6,498 nucleotides of DNA from Flemingiibacterium sp045644145 (lineage in GTDB: Bacteria > Bacillota > Clostridia > Oscillospirales > CAG-272). Within the stretch, counting starts at the first letter, position 1. Each line of letters starts with the position of its first letter. A model generated the notes under the pieces. That model did no database searches and was not told where the DNA came from. It saw only the letters and a program-made list of their open reading frames with translations. The stretch lies in assembly GCA_045644145.1 (NCBI GenBank), contig JAZRGK010000012.1:1-6498 (forward strand), given 5' to 3'. Below, piece after piece: positions 1 through 6,498 of this stretch. The position numbers and the translations under genes were made by a program.

Positions 1-935
1 ATGGCAAAATCCGTGGCATTTTCTTCGCCCACGATCTCCATGCCCTCTCTCATTGCCGTCACAGCATACTCGCTCATGCCCTCTGTAAGCTTATCTTCCG
101 ATGAGGTATTGACAGAATCGGGGGATTGTGGTATAATGGGGTTAGAGTGAGATCGAGACACGTCTTGGACGTACACCTGTTGGACTTTTTTTAAGTCATT
201 CAGAAATTCGGTTTCGCTCTGTTTTTTTGTTATCGCCGTCTTAATACTTGGTATATCAGGTATATCCCCGATTCCTGTTTTTATCATCTGCTTGTTAATA
301 AGCAAATTTTCATTACCGTAGCTGCTTGTAACCTGTTCAAGATAGTATACAAGTCCATCAGATGATACTTTTACATATACGACTCCGGTTTTACTTCCTT
401 TTTGCGATACAAAAACCTTGTCGTAATTTTCTACTATTTCGGGTATTCGCTTAATATCATCCTTTGTTACGGGATACTTCTCATTTGTTTGCTCACCATG
501 TGAATTTCTTATATGGCGGATATCATTATCCCGAAGCGCGTGAGAATATCCGCTTATATCAATTTCGTCGCCTACGTCTTCGGCAAGTCTGTCGGACACA
601 GCGGCGTATTTTTTGTAAGCTTTGTCATTGCTATTTTCGTATGCCGCATCAACGTAATTGTCAATATCGGTTTGTGTTACACCGTCAATGAATGTGGGAG
701 CTTTCGTTCCCATCAGCCTCTCCCTCATATACTGCTCCGCGGTCTTACCAATGGCCGCGTTGTATGCATCCTTCGCCACGCCGCCAACTACCGACAATGT
801 ACCTACAGGATTGCCTGCCGCCTCGAATACACCGCCCGAAAGCGCACCAAGGAGCGCGGAATATACTATTTCGTCAAGGCTTGCATCCGCAAAATCTTCT
901 CCTGTCGATATCTCCTTGAATATAAGTTCAATCAT
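1..935 (-). CDS. C-terminal part of a phage/integrative-element protein with PBECR-type nuclease domain (incomplete at both ends)
   Basis: The frame is open for 311 codons from an ATG at 935 down to the left edge, with no stop in the window. Residues 1-60 (IELIFKEISTGEDF, then the Ala/Gly-rich LLGALSGGVFEAAGNP) resemble the internal helical region of very large capsid-associated or polyvalent proteins of phages and ICEs. Residues 127-228 match what I know of PBECR-type nucleases, best PBECR3: SHALRDNDIRHIRNSHGE (131-148), PVTKDDIKRIPEIVENYD (155-172), a VVYVKV...GLVYYLEQV strand pair, and LLINKQMIKTGIGDIPDI (211-228). KKVQQVYVQDVSRSHS (249-264) then leads into a polar linker and a new segment cut by the edge. 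Such domains are predicted RNases, often used in conflict between elements. The His residues at 132, 141 and 146 are candidate active-site residues. The ATG has no good Shine-Dalgarno and an in-frame stop lies only 7 codons upstream, so this is probably a 5'-truncated remnant rather than a complete gene. The family call is from memory of motifs, not a search. Confidence 0.72.
   Translation of the reverse strand, partial: MIELIFKEISTGEDFADASLDEIVYSALLGALSGGVFEAAGNPVGTLSVVGGVAKDAYNAAIGKTAEQYMRERLMGTKAPTFIDGVTQTDIDNYVDAAYENSNDKAYKKYAAVSDRLAEDVGDEIDISGYSHALRDNDIRHIRNSHGEQTNEKYPVTKDDIKRIPEIVENYDKVFVSQKGSKTGVVYVKVSSDGLVYYLEQVTSSYGNENLLINKQMIKTGIGDIPDIPSIKTAITKKQSETEFLNDLKKVQQVYVQDVSRSHSNPIIPQSPDSVNTSSEDKLTEGMSEYAVTAMREGMEIVGEENATDFA
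109..137 (+). promoter_or_regulatory. Perfect extended sigma-A promoter, antisense inside the nuclease gene
   Basis: TTGACA (109-114), a 17-bp spacer, TGG (129-131) and TATAAT (132-137) form a full-consensus promoter with extended -10, pointing right. Start of transcription is expected near 144. It lies opposite the polar linker (codons for IIPQSPDSVN) of the minus-strand nuclease gene, so it would make RNA antisense to the nuclease-domain coding sequence. No plus-strand gene with a ribosome binding site follows closely. T7 runs at 186-192 and 222-228 follow only weak hairpins. Function is unproven, but the match is far better than chance would usually give. Confidence 0.6.
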
Positions 936-1021
936 TGTGCTGTTACATATATATTTTTATATTTACGTTATGAAGCAGCATGGCTTTAGCACTTTTTACT
1001 AAATAATTTCCTCGAATTATA

Positions 1022-1050
1022 TTGACTTATCAGAGCAATTATGGTATACT
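1022..1050 (+). promoter_or_regulatory. Sigma-A promoter of the glycan operon
   Basis: TTGACT (1022-1027), a 17-bp spacer and TATACT (1045-1050), preceded by TGG (1042-1044, extended -10), give a near-consensus vegetative promoter. The expected start is near 1057, leaving a leader of about 45 nt before the first ATG at 1101. It is the only strong plus-strand promoter seen ahead of the four co-directional genes, so it probably drives all of them. The rest of 936-1100 is A+T-rich and holds no gene I can support. Confidence 0.75.
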
Positions 1051-1061
1051 GTACCCGAAAT

Positions 1062-1075
1062 ATAATAAATATTAT
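1062..1075. repeat. Short A/T inverted repeat in the operon leader
   Basis: ATAATA (1062-1067) and TATTAT (1070-1075) are inverted around AA. They sit just after the predicted transcription start, where a repressor operator could lie. Because the arms are pure A/T in an A/T-rich leader, this may be chance. Confidence 0.2.
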
Positions 1076-1100
1076 TTTCTTGTAAGAAAGGAATAATTAT

Positions 1101-2816
1101 ATGAAACTTATTGACAAACGGACAATGTACGGAAAACCCGATCGTGGTCCTGTTGTGAATGTCAAAAAGCCAGTGCGCTATACCGATGATTTTCTTGCTG
1201 ACAACGGATATTTTACCGAAGAGGACGGTACAAAGCTCTGGAAAATCGAAAACAGCCAGCTTTCCGTTTCCGCCGACGAAAACGGTGCACTTACATACAT
1301 CCATGTGTTTGAGAAAAACGTTACTTTTGCGGCAAGAATCAAGTACAGTAACGTGGAAGATAACCTCGATTCCAGATTATCGTTTTTACTCCGCTACAAC
1401 TCTCCCGAGGCTTATGTAAAAGTAAGCTATGTACCCAAAATCAACGCTTGGTGCATGTATTCAAGCAACGGTATTGATTTTCCGATCATCAAGCATAAAG
1501 AGGTACGCGGCTTCCCTGCTGTCGAAAACGTATGGATAGATGTAAAGATTACTATTGATGATCTTGATGCTAAGCTTATCGTAGACGGCAAAGAAGTTTT
1601 CACTTACCATGGAATAGATCATACTTCACCGGGACGTATAGGCTTTTTAGCTGAGCGTATTTCTATGGATGTTGACAATGTTGATATTTCCCTTTTGTCC
1701 GGTCAGGGGGTTATCTGGCGTAATGTGGTGCACCATAAGCTTCCCGACGACAAATACCGCGAGGGCGGCTCGGTTTACGAAATGAGCGATAACTCCCTTA
1801 TTTATGTGGGTGACTGCGGATTTACCTCTGCCGACAACGGCACAACCTGGCAGCACACAAACAAGGCATTTGCGAATGTAGGTAAATATCCCAACATCAT
1901 GCGCCTTGCAAGCGGCGATCTTATCAGAATCGCTTATGCGAGGGAAGACGACAAGCGATATATTTACTCCGAAACATCCTCGGACGACGGTGAAACATGG
2001 GTACGGGGCGGAAAGATCTGCGATTCCCCCTATTCTTCTGAGCTTGGTCCAACCAAGGCAGGTGCAGGCAACATGAACGACAAGATCATGCAGTTTAAAT
2101 CGGGACGAATCTACTACTCTCAGAATTTTGATGCCTACGCATCCAAGGAAATGGCTTACGGTAAGTATTGGGTCTTCTGCGTCTTCTATTATTCCGACGA
2201 TAACGGCAAAACCTGGCATGAGGCTAAATCAAAATCATGGGATATTACCGGTGATATTGAGCGTTTCGGTGAATGTAAGGTGCTTGAGTGCGCTGACGGC
2301 ACCATTCGCATGTACAACTCTTGGAATTACTTCGGCTGTGTAGTATGTGCCGAATCCTATGATCAAGGCGAAACTTGGGGTCATTATTTTGAAATTCCAG
2401 AGCTTCCCTGCGCATCATCCTCAATGCAGTTTGTCAAGGATATCTATGCAGATAACGACACTACCTACTATATGGTGTGGGTACACGGCAAGCCTCGCGA
2501 CGGAATTAAAGATGGCAACACGCCTCGTTCCCGTCTTGCTATGGCAAAAACCACCGACGGCAAGAATTGGAAATACGTTGGTGACGTTTGGCGTTGGGAA
2601 TCCGAGTATGCATTTGGCGGTGATATTTGCCATATAGTAGACCCATTCATTCAAGTAACAAAAGATTATGTGATCTGCGGTTCTGGCTTCTCCGAGCATA
2701 TTTGCCGCCCCGAATGTGGCGACAATTATTCTCACCACGCACAACGTCAGCACATCTATTCTATAAGAAAAGATACACTTCCCGAAAGCGATGTGTTCTC
2801 TCCTGCCCAAGAATAG
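1101..2816 (+). CDS. Cytoplasmic sialidase-like protein: N-terminal jelly-roll domain plus Asp-box beta-propeller
   Basis: This 571-aa protein is probably a glycoside hydrolase or lyase acting on an imported glycan. The start is supported by AAAGGA at 1087-1092, 8 nt before the ATG. There is no signal peptide or membrane segment, so it should be cytosolic. Residues about 28-200 look like a concanavalin-A-type jelly roll of the LamG/DUF1080 (3-keto-disaccharide hydrolase-like) kind, ending in GRIGFLAERISMDVDNVDIS (178-197). Residues about 205-565 form a BNR/sialidase-like propeller with four canonical Asp boxes (S-x-D-x-G-x-x-W): 243-250, 293-300, 365-372 and 419-426, plus a degenerate TTDGKNW at 484-490. 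ECKVLECADGTIRMYN (391-406) resembles the catalytic-Glu stretch of GH33 enzymes, and YPNIMRLASGDLI (263-275) sits where an Arg-containing RIP-like strand would be, but the classical F/Y-R-I-P motif is absent. Sialic acid is therefore not an assured substrate. It is first in an operon with an MFS transporter and a GH42-like enzyme. The fold call is firm; the reaction is unknown. Confidence 0.85.
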   Translation: MKLIDKRTMYGKPDRGPVVNVKKPVRYTDDFLADNGYFTEEDGTKLWKIENSQLSVSADENGALTYIHVFEKNVTFAARIKYSNVEDNLDSRLSFLLRYNSPEAYVKVSYVPKINAWCMYSSNGIDFPIIKHKEVRGFPAVENVWIDVKITIDDLDAKLIVDGKEVFTYHGIDHTSPGRIGFLAERISMDVDNVDISLLSGQGVIWRNVVHHKLPDDKYREGGSVYEMSDNSLIYVGDCGFTSADNGTTWQHTNKAFANVGKYPNIMRLASGDLIRIAYAREDDKRYIYSETSSDDGETWVRGGKICDSPYSSELGPTKAGAGNMNDKIMQFKSGRIYYSQNFDAYASKEMAYGKYWVFCVFYYSDDNGKTWHEAKSKSWDITGDIERFGECKVLECADGTIRMYNSWNYFGCVVCAESYDQGETWGHYFEIPELPCASSSMQFVKDIYADNDTTYYMVWVHGKPRDGIKDGNTPRSRLAMAKTTDGKNWKYVGDVWRWESEYAFGGDICHIVDPFIQVTKDYVICGSGFSEHICRPECGDNYSHHAQRQHIYSIRKDTLPESDVFSPAQE

Positions 2817-2860
2817 GCCATTCAGAAATTATAACTCCAAGAGTATGATTACAAAGAATC

Positions 2861-2886
2861 GTAGATAGGGCTTATGCCCGATTTAC
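2861..2886 (+). promoter_or_regulatory. Intercistronic hairpin between genes 1 and 2
   Basis: GTAGAT (2861-2866) pairs with ATTTAC (2881-2886) with one G-U, then an A-G mismatch, then GGGC (2868-2871) pairs with GCCC (2876-2879) around a TTAT loop. That is ten paired positions with one mismatch. The next bases are AAGCAATC and not a T tract (a T6 run comes only at 2910-2915), so it is a poor intrinsic terminator. It may be an mRNA processing or stability element that sets different amounts of the first gene and the transporter. The 114-nt gap it sits in shows no other clear signal. Confidence 0.4.
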
Positions 2887-2930
2887 AAGCAATCATATCA
2901 TAAACAACATTTTTTCAATAAGGAAAAGTT

Positions 2931-4217
2931 ATGATGATTAACGCTCAATACAATTCTAAGACCTATAAGTTAGCAAGAAGCGCATATAAGGCGCAAAGCA
3001 CCTTTGACTACTTCATAACAATTTTAGCAGCAGATGCATTTCTCGCCAAGCTGCTGACTTATATTGGTATCAGCGATGCACTGATAGGAATTATTTCCTC
3101 TTTTATTACTATTGCGTTTGTATTTCAGTTACTGTCGCTTATACTGGTCAATAAGATGACCAACACGAAAAAAACCGTACTTATCTTTGACTCTATCGGC
3201 AGGCTGTTCTTTATTCTGATTTATTTTGTACCGTTTTTGAATGTGCCAAAAGAAATCAAAACGGCAATCGTAATTGTTTCGATTTTGGCAGCATATGTGG
3301 GACAGTATTTGATTGGCTCTATCATATATAAGTGGTGTAATTCCTTTGTTGACCCAAATAAGAGAGGAATTTATTCGGCAACCAGAGAAATTATTTCTCT
3401 GGCACTTGGAATAGTGTTCACCTTGGTGGTAGGCTATGTATTTGACCGTTATGAAGCAATGGGAAATGTTACCGACAGCTTTTTGTTCATCGCCATTTTA
3501 ATGATCGTGCTCAGCATTTGTAATTTTGTCAGCTTCCTGCTGATCAAAAATGAACGTGTTGAAAAGGCTCATACTGCCGGCATAAAGGAAATCCTCTCAG
3601 GCACATTAGGCAACAAAAGATTTGTTAATGTGGTGATATTAGCTATACTCTGGGAAGTGGCAAAATATATTACAGTTGGATTTTTGGGTGTCTATAAGAC
3701 AAACGACCTTTTGATGTCGCTGGGCACTATTCAGATTATAAATATGTTTGCAAATTTGTCACGACTTGCTGTATCTGCTCCGGTAGGGATGTATTCGGAC
3801 AAGACATCCTTTGCTAAGGGATTCCGTCTTGGTTTGGTATTTGCTGCAATTGGGTTCTTCTTTAATATTTTCGCAACTCCTGATAGAATTTGGTGCATTG
3901 TTGTATACAGTATATTTTATGCTTGCAGCTTTGCAGGAACAAACCTTAATTCATTTAACATTACATACAGCTACGTTGAGAGCGATTATATTGTGCATGC
4001 CATAGCCATAAAAAACTGCATTGGTGGCATATTTGGCTTTGGAGCAAGCCTCGTTGGAGGAAAAATCCTGTCGACTGTGCAGGCTAACGGAAATATGGTG
4101 TTTGGACGGCAGATTTACGGTCAGCAAATACTTTCAGCCATTTCTGTTGGTGTTATTTTAATAGCCATCGTATTCACAAAGCTTATAATTGAAAAACAGC
4201 CAACTATAAAACAATAA
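2931..4217 (+). CDS. MFS transporter, probable sugar or glycoside importer
   Basis: This 428-aa integral membrane protein has about twelve predicted helices, near residues 27-46, 50-74, 83-103, 110-133, 152-175, 181-204, 229-254, 258-281, 298-316, 320-342, 355-378 and 398-420, in the usual 6+6 major facilitator layout with a charged loop at 205-228. The loop after helix 2 (NKMTNTKK, 74-81) and its counterpart in the second half (GMYSDKTSFAKGFRLG, 286-301) are motif-A-like, the latter clearer. DPNKRGIYSATREII (141-155) is a conserved-looking cytosolic loop of the P-x-x-R-G type. AAGGA at 2920-2924, 6 nt before the first of two adjacent ATGs, supports the start at 2931. It lies between two enzymes that lack signal peptides, so import of their substrate is the simplest role. 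No substrate can be read from the sequence. It appears more A+T-rich than the flanking enzyme genes, as is common for membrane proteins. Confidence 0.85.
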   Translation: MMINAQYNSKTYKLARSAYKAQSTFDYFITILAADAFLAKLLTYIGISDALIGIISSFITIAFVFQLLSLILVNKMTNTKKTVLIFDSIGRLFFILIYFVPFLNVPKEIKTAIVIVSILAAYVGQYLIGSIIYKWCNSFVDPNKRGIYSATREIISLALGIVFTLVVGYVFDRYEAMGNVTDSFLFIAILMIVLSICNFVSFLLIKNERVEKAHTAGIKEILSGTLGNKRFVNVVILAILWEVAKYITVGFLGVYKTNDLLMSLGTIQIINMFANLSRLAVSAPVGMYSDKTSFAKGFRLGLVFAAIGFFFNIFATPDRIWCIVVYSIFYACSFAGTNLNSFNITYSYVESDYIVHAIAIKNCIGGIFGFGASLVGGKILSTVQANGNMVFGRQIYGQQILSAISVGVILIAIVFTKLIIEKQPTIKQ

Positions 4218-4249
4218 AAATGTTTGATGTTGCATAATAAATTAAACAA

Positions 4250-4273
4250 TAACCCCTGCGGATGGGGGTGTTA
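4250..4273 (+). promoter_or_regulatory. GC-rich hairpin just ahead of the GH42-like gene
   Basis: TAAC (4250-4253) pairs with GTTA (4270-4273), then after a one-base T bulge CCC (4254-4256) pairs with GGG (4266-4268), with a loop of about nine bases. No T tract follows, so it is not a terminator. The stem buries the GGGGGTG purine run that might serve an ATG at 4276 and leaves GGAGG at 4278-4282 free. It could protect the downstream mRNA after cleavage or tune translation. The rest of the 70-nt gap shows no promoter I can support. Confidence 0.35.
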
Positions 4274-4277
4274 ATAT

Positions 4278-4282
4278 GGAGG
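4278..4282 (+). promoter_or_regulatory. Ribosome binding site that decides the start of the GH42-like gene
   Basis: A full GGAGG lies 5 nt before the ATG at 4288. It overlaps an earlier in-frame ATG at 4276, which would add only MEAF and whose own upstream purines lie in a hairpin stem. The 4288 start is therefore preferred. Confidence 0.65.
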
Positions 4283-4287
4283 CTTTT

Positions 4288-6213
4288 ATGTATAACTATT
4301 CTATTATGAAACTGGACACTGAACATTTAGAGGAATATTGCCTTGACATCAAACACCAGTATGAATCCGGTGTTTCGTCAATGGTGCTCTTTATGGTCTT
4401 GCTTGTTCCGGAAGGAAATCCCACGTTCCCCAAAGCTGAAATACAGATAAAAGATTATATACTCTTTAGAGATCGCCTTAGAGAAATGGGGCTTGAATGC
4501 GGCGTTCTTGTACAATGCAGTATCGGTCACGGTTATAAGCTTTCTTCACGCGCACCTTTCCAGCAGTACACCAACCTTTCGGACGGCGAGGAGGTATACA
4601 TAACCTGCCCCTTTGATGAAGGCTTTATGGAATATATCGAGCACAGCTTTGCAGTCATTGCCGCCGCCGAGCCTGCCACTATCATGGTAGACGACGACTT
4701 CAGAATGATCGGTGCAAGAGCTTCCAAAGGTTGCGCTTGCCCATTACATATGAAGGCATTTGAAGAAGCTTACGGAAAGGCTCTTTCCCGTGAGGAAATT
4801 TTCGAGGCTGTTAAAGGTACGGGTGAGAAAAACAAAAAGATCACCGATGCCTTTGTAAAGACACAGATCGACTCACTTATCGCCTCTGCAAAGGCTATGA
4901 GGCGCGGTATCGACAGCGTAAATCCGAAGCTTCCCGGCAGCTACTGCACCTGCGGAAACTCCGCCGAGGGTGCGGCAGAGATCGCAAAGATTTTGGCAGG
5001 CGAAGGCAATCCTGTCATTGTACGCCTCAGCAACGGCAGATACACTGCCCCCGGAGCACGCTATCTGACCACATCTTTCCAGCGCGCCGCCATTCAGATG
5101 AGCGTTATCAAAGCCCAAGGACACGTTGACCACTTCCTGGATGAATCGGATACATGTCCCCATAACAGATACAGCACCGCCGCTTCTGCGGTACATGCAC
5201 ACTACACGGGGGCTATCCTCGAGGGGGCAACGGGTGCAAAGCACTGGATCACCAAAACAACCTCTTACCAGCCCAAAGCCGGTGCGGCTTATCGTAAAAA
5301 GCTTTCGGAAAATGCCAAATTCTATGAAGCACTGTCAAAAGAGGTTCCAAAGCTTCACTTTCTTGGCTGCCGTGCTCCCATAAGCACGGTGCCGGATTAC
5401 GAATTCGTGGAATCCAGCGCCATCAACAACTGGGTAAGATGCTCGCTTGAGCGTTTGGGGCTTCCTATATATTACTCACCGGCAGAGGGCGGTGCAGTGT
5501 TTATGGACGGCAGCATGCCGAATCTTTTCACCGATGAAGAAATCCTCACGATGCTTAAAGGCACGCTGGTTCTTGACGGAGATGCGGCAAAGATTTTGGA
5601 TAAACGTGGTTTTGCCAAGTATATGGGTGTCAGTGTTCGCGAATGGAAGGGTGCGGCGGCTATGATCGAACTTATCGGCGATGAGAAAAAGCGTATCGGT
5701 GTACCGCCGAGATCGATGGAGCTTGTACCCTTTGATGGAGCTGTGGCAGAATCAATGATATGCGATATTCCCGATGGTAAGACCGATGTTCCACTGTATC
5801 CGGGCAGTGTTTACTTTGAAAACAGCCTTGGCGGTAAGGTAATTACCTTCTCCGGCAGCGTGAACACACCGCTTCAGTACCAGTACTTCTCTTTCCTTGA
5901 TGAAAGCAGAAAATATCAGCTTATTAAGCTTCTTAAAAGATGCGGTCACATGCCTGTTTATTACCCCGATGACGCTGAGGTATACCTTAAAGCCGCAAAT
6001 CACGATGACGGCTCACTTGTTGTGGCATTCTTTAATATAGGTCTTGACGAGCTTGAAAGCATCACTCTCTGCGTGGACAAGGACGTAAAATCTGTGGAAA
6101 TTTTAAACAAGAACGGCGAAAGACAGGCTGTTCCCTTTACAAATAACGGCGATATAATAGATATCGACATGCGTGTTAACGTTCTTGACAACGCCATAAT
6201 ATATTTGAACTGA
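4288..6213 (+). CDS. GH42-like TIM-barrel glycoside hydrolase of an uncharacterised subfamily
   Basis: This 641-aa protein (645 aa from the ATG at 4276) has no signal peptide and should act in the cytosol. Residues about 1-345 look like a (beta/alpha)8 barrel. TIMVDDDFR (131-139) followed by GCACPLHMKAFEEAYG (148-163) lines up with the GH42 beta-galactosidase stretch D-N-E-Y-G...C-Y-C-x-x-C-x-x-A-F, where N-E carries the acid/base; here the pair is Asp136-Asp137. C107, C149, C151 and H154 match the spacing of the four Cys zinc ligands of GH42, with His in the last place. HFLDESDTC (282-290) is the best match to the nucleophile strand, with E286 as candidate. AVHAHYTGAILEGATGAKHW (301-320) resembles the following GH42 helix-strand. 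Residues about 350-480 would be the GATase-like trimerisation domain, including LDGDAAKILDKRGFAKYMGV (429-448), and about 555-641 a C-terminal beta domain. The next gene starts 29 nt downstream, in the same operon. The GH42 relation is from remembered motifs; substrate unknown. Confidence 0.7.
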   Translation: MYNYSIMKLDTEHLEEYCLDIKHQYESGVSSMVLFMVLLVPEGNPTFPKAEIQIKDYILFRDRLREMGLECGVLVQCSIGHGYKLSSRAPFQQYTNLSDGEEVYITCPFDEGFMEYIEHSFAVIAAAEPATIMVDDDFRMIGARASKGCACPLHMKAFEEAYGKALSREEIFEAVKGTGEKNKKITDAFVKTQIDSLIASAKAMRRGIDSVNPKLPGSYCTCGNSAEGAAEIAKILAGEGNPVIVRLSNGRYTAPGARYLTTSFQRAAIQMSVIKAQGHVDHFLDESDTCPHNRYSTAASAVHAHYTGAILEGATGAKHWITKTTSYQPKAGAAYRKKLSENAKFYEALSKEVPKLHFLGCRAPISTVPDYEFVESSAINNWVRCSLERLGLPIYYSPAEGGAVFMDGSMPNLFTDEEILTMLKGTLVLDGDAAKILDKRGFAKYMGVSVREWKGAAAMIELIGDEKKRIGVPPRSMELVPFDGAVAESMICDIPDGKTDVPLYPGSVYFENSLGGKVITFSGSVNTPLQYQYFSFLDESRKYQLIKLLKRCGHMPVYYPDDAEVYLKAANHDDGSLVVAFFNIGLDELESITLCVDKDVKSVEILNKNGERQAVPFTNNGDIIDIDMRVNVLDNAIIYLN

Positions 6214-6242
6214 CAAACAAAAATAAAGAAAGGATCATAATC

Positions 6243-6498
6243 ATGTTTTTTGATTTTAAACTGTTTACTAAGGGCGAAAAAACAACTTTGTCGAATAAAG
6301 TTGAGATAATCGGCGTTTCCGGATACGCATTGGAAGTGTTAAGCGGGATCATAGGCGAATTCGGCGTAGAAAACGGAAAAATCACAAAGATCTGCGCTTA
6401 CAATGAAATTCCCGAGGGTGCGACCGTGGAAATTGGCAAAGAAGGCTACGCAGTTATCACTGCAGGTGTCTCTACCAATCTCTACTATCAAACAGAGC
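6243..6498 (+). CDS. N-terminus of a further operon protein, possibly a glycoside hydrolase (runs off right edge)
   Basis: Eighty-five codons are visible from ATG 6243, with AAAGGA at 6229-6234 and 8 nt spacing, the same arrangement as the first gene of the operon. There is no signal peptide. The pattern IPEGATVEIGKEGYAVI, then a short break and NLYYQTE (residue 79 onward), recalls the small alpha/beta domain that precedes the barrel in GH20 hexosaminidases, GH67 alpha-glucuronidases and GH84 enzymes, where a Gly-Tyr-beta-strand pair is followed by a 'GLFYG'-like turn. That is a weak resemblance and the catalytic part is outside the window, so the function stays open. Position, 29 nt after the GH42-like gene on the same strand, makes it part of the same transcript. 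Confidence 0.6.
   Translation, partial: MFFDFKLFTKGEKTTLSNKVEIIGVSGYALEVLSGIIGEFGVENGKITKICAYNEIPEGATVEIGKEGYAVITAGVSTNLYYQTE

Noticed and set aside
160..228. Possible terminators on the plus strand after the antisense promoter (T7 at 186-192 and 222-228, small stem ACGTC-TTG-GACGT at 160-172).
   Set aside because: The stems are only four or five pairs or are too far from the T runs, and the T runs are simply lysine codons on the other strand.
464..1002. Several overlapping plus-strand reading frames (for example 513-989 and 658-1002) opposite the nuclease gene.
   Set aside because: Their translations are Arg/Cys/Ser-rich without family motifs, they lack ribosome binding sites, and the minus strand in the same place encodes recognisable motifs.
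1647..2219. A 190-codon minus-strand frame within the sialidase-like gene.
   Set aside because: It is the antisense shadow of a gene with clear Asp boxes and has no supported start site or recognisable domain.
197..2830. Twelve-base direct repeat CATTCAGAAATT at 197-208 and 2819-2830.
   Set aside because: A single 12-base match is about what chance predicts in a window this size, and no longer similarity surrounds it.
1..6498. CRISPR array, tRNA or rRNA genes, insertion sequence ends, attachment sites.
   Set aside because: No regularly spaced repeats, RNA gene signatures, transposase motifs or long inverted repeats were seen on either strand.

Overview
The window most resembles chromosomal DNA of a Gram-positive anaerobe of the Clostridia, perhaps a gut Oscillospirales or Ruminococcaceae member. 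This rests on moderate G+C, purine-rich Shine-Dalgarno sites (AAAGGA, GGAGG), consensus-like sigma-A promoters, a nuclease-domain protein of a type seen in phages and integrative elements of gut Firmicutes, and a glycan-use operon whose enzymes lack signal peptides. The genus cannot be named from the sequence alone.

Left part (1-935, minus strand): a 311-codon open frame runs off the left edge. It is the C-terminal region of a large phage/integrative-element protein with a PBECR-type (Barnase-EndoU-ColicinE5/D-RelE-like) nuclease domain. Its N-terminus looks cut: the first ATG has no clear ribosome binding site, and the frame opens in the middle of what resembles an internal domain. Inside it, on the opposite strand, lies a perfect extended sigma-A promoter (TTGACA, 17 bp, TGG-TATAAT).

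Middle and right (1022-6498, plus strand): a strong promoter (TTGACT, 17 bp, TGG-TATACT) precedes four co-directional genes with no convincing terminator between them. They encode a cytoplasmic protein with a jelly-roll domain fused to an Asp-box sialidase-like propeller (1101-2816), an MFS transporter (2931-4217), a large GH42-like TIM-barrel hydrolase (4288-6213) and the start of a further protein, possibly another glycoside hydrolase (6243 to the right edge). A 26-nt hairpin lies in the gap between genes 1 and 2, and a GC-rich hairpin sits just ahead of the GH42-like gene.

Together these suggest a unit that imports an oligosaccharide or glycoside through the MFS protein and breaks it down in the cytosol with two or three glycosidases. 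The substrate is unknown. The least ordinary points are the GH42-like enzyme, with Asp-Asp where GH42 has Asn-Glu and a Cys3-His version of the GH42 zinc site; the sialidase-like enzyme without the standard FRIP motif; and the strong antisense promoter in the nuclease gene.
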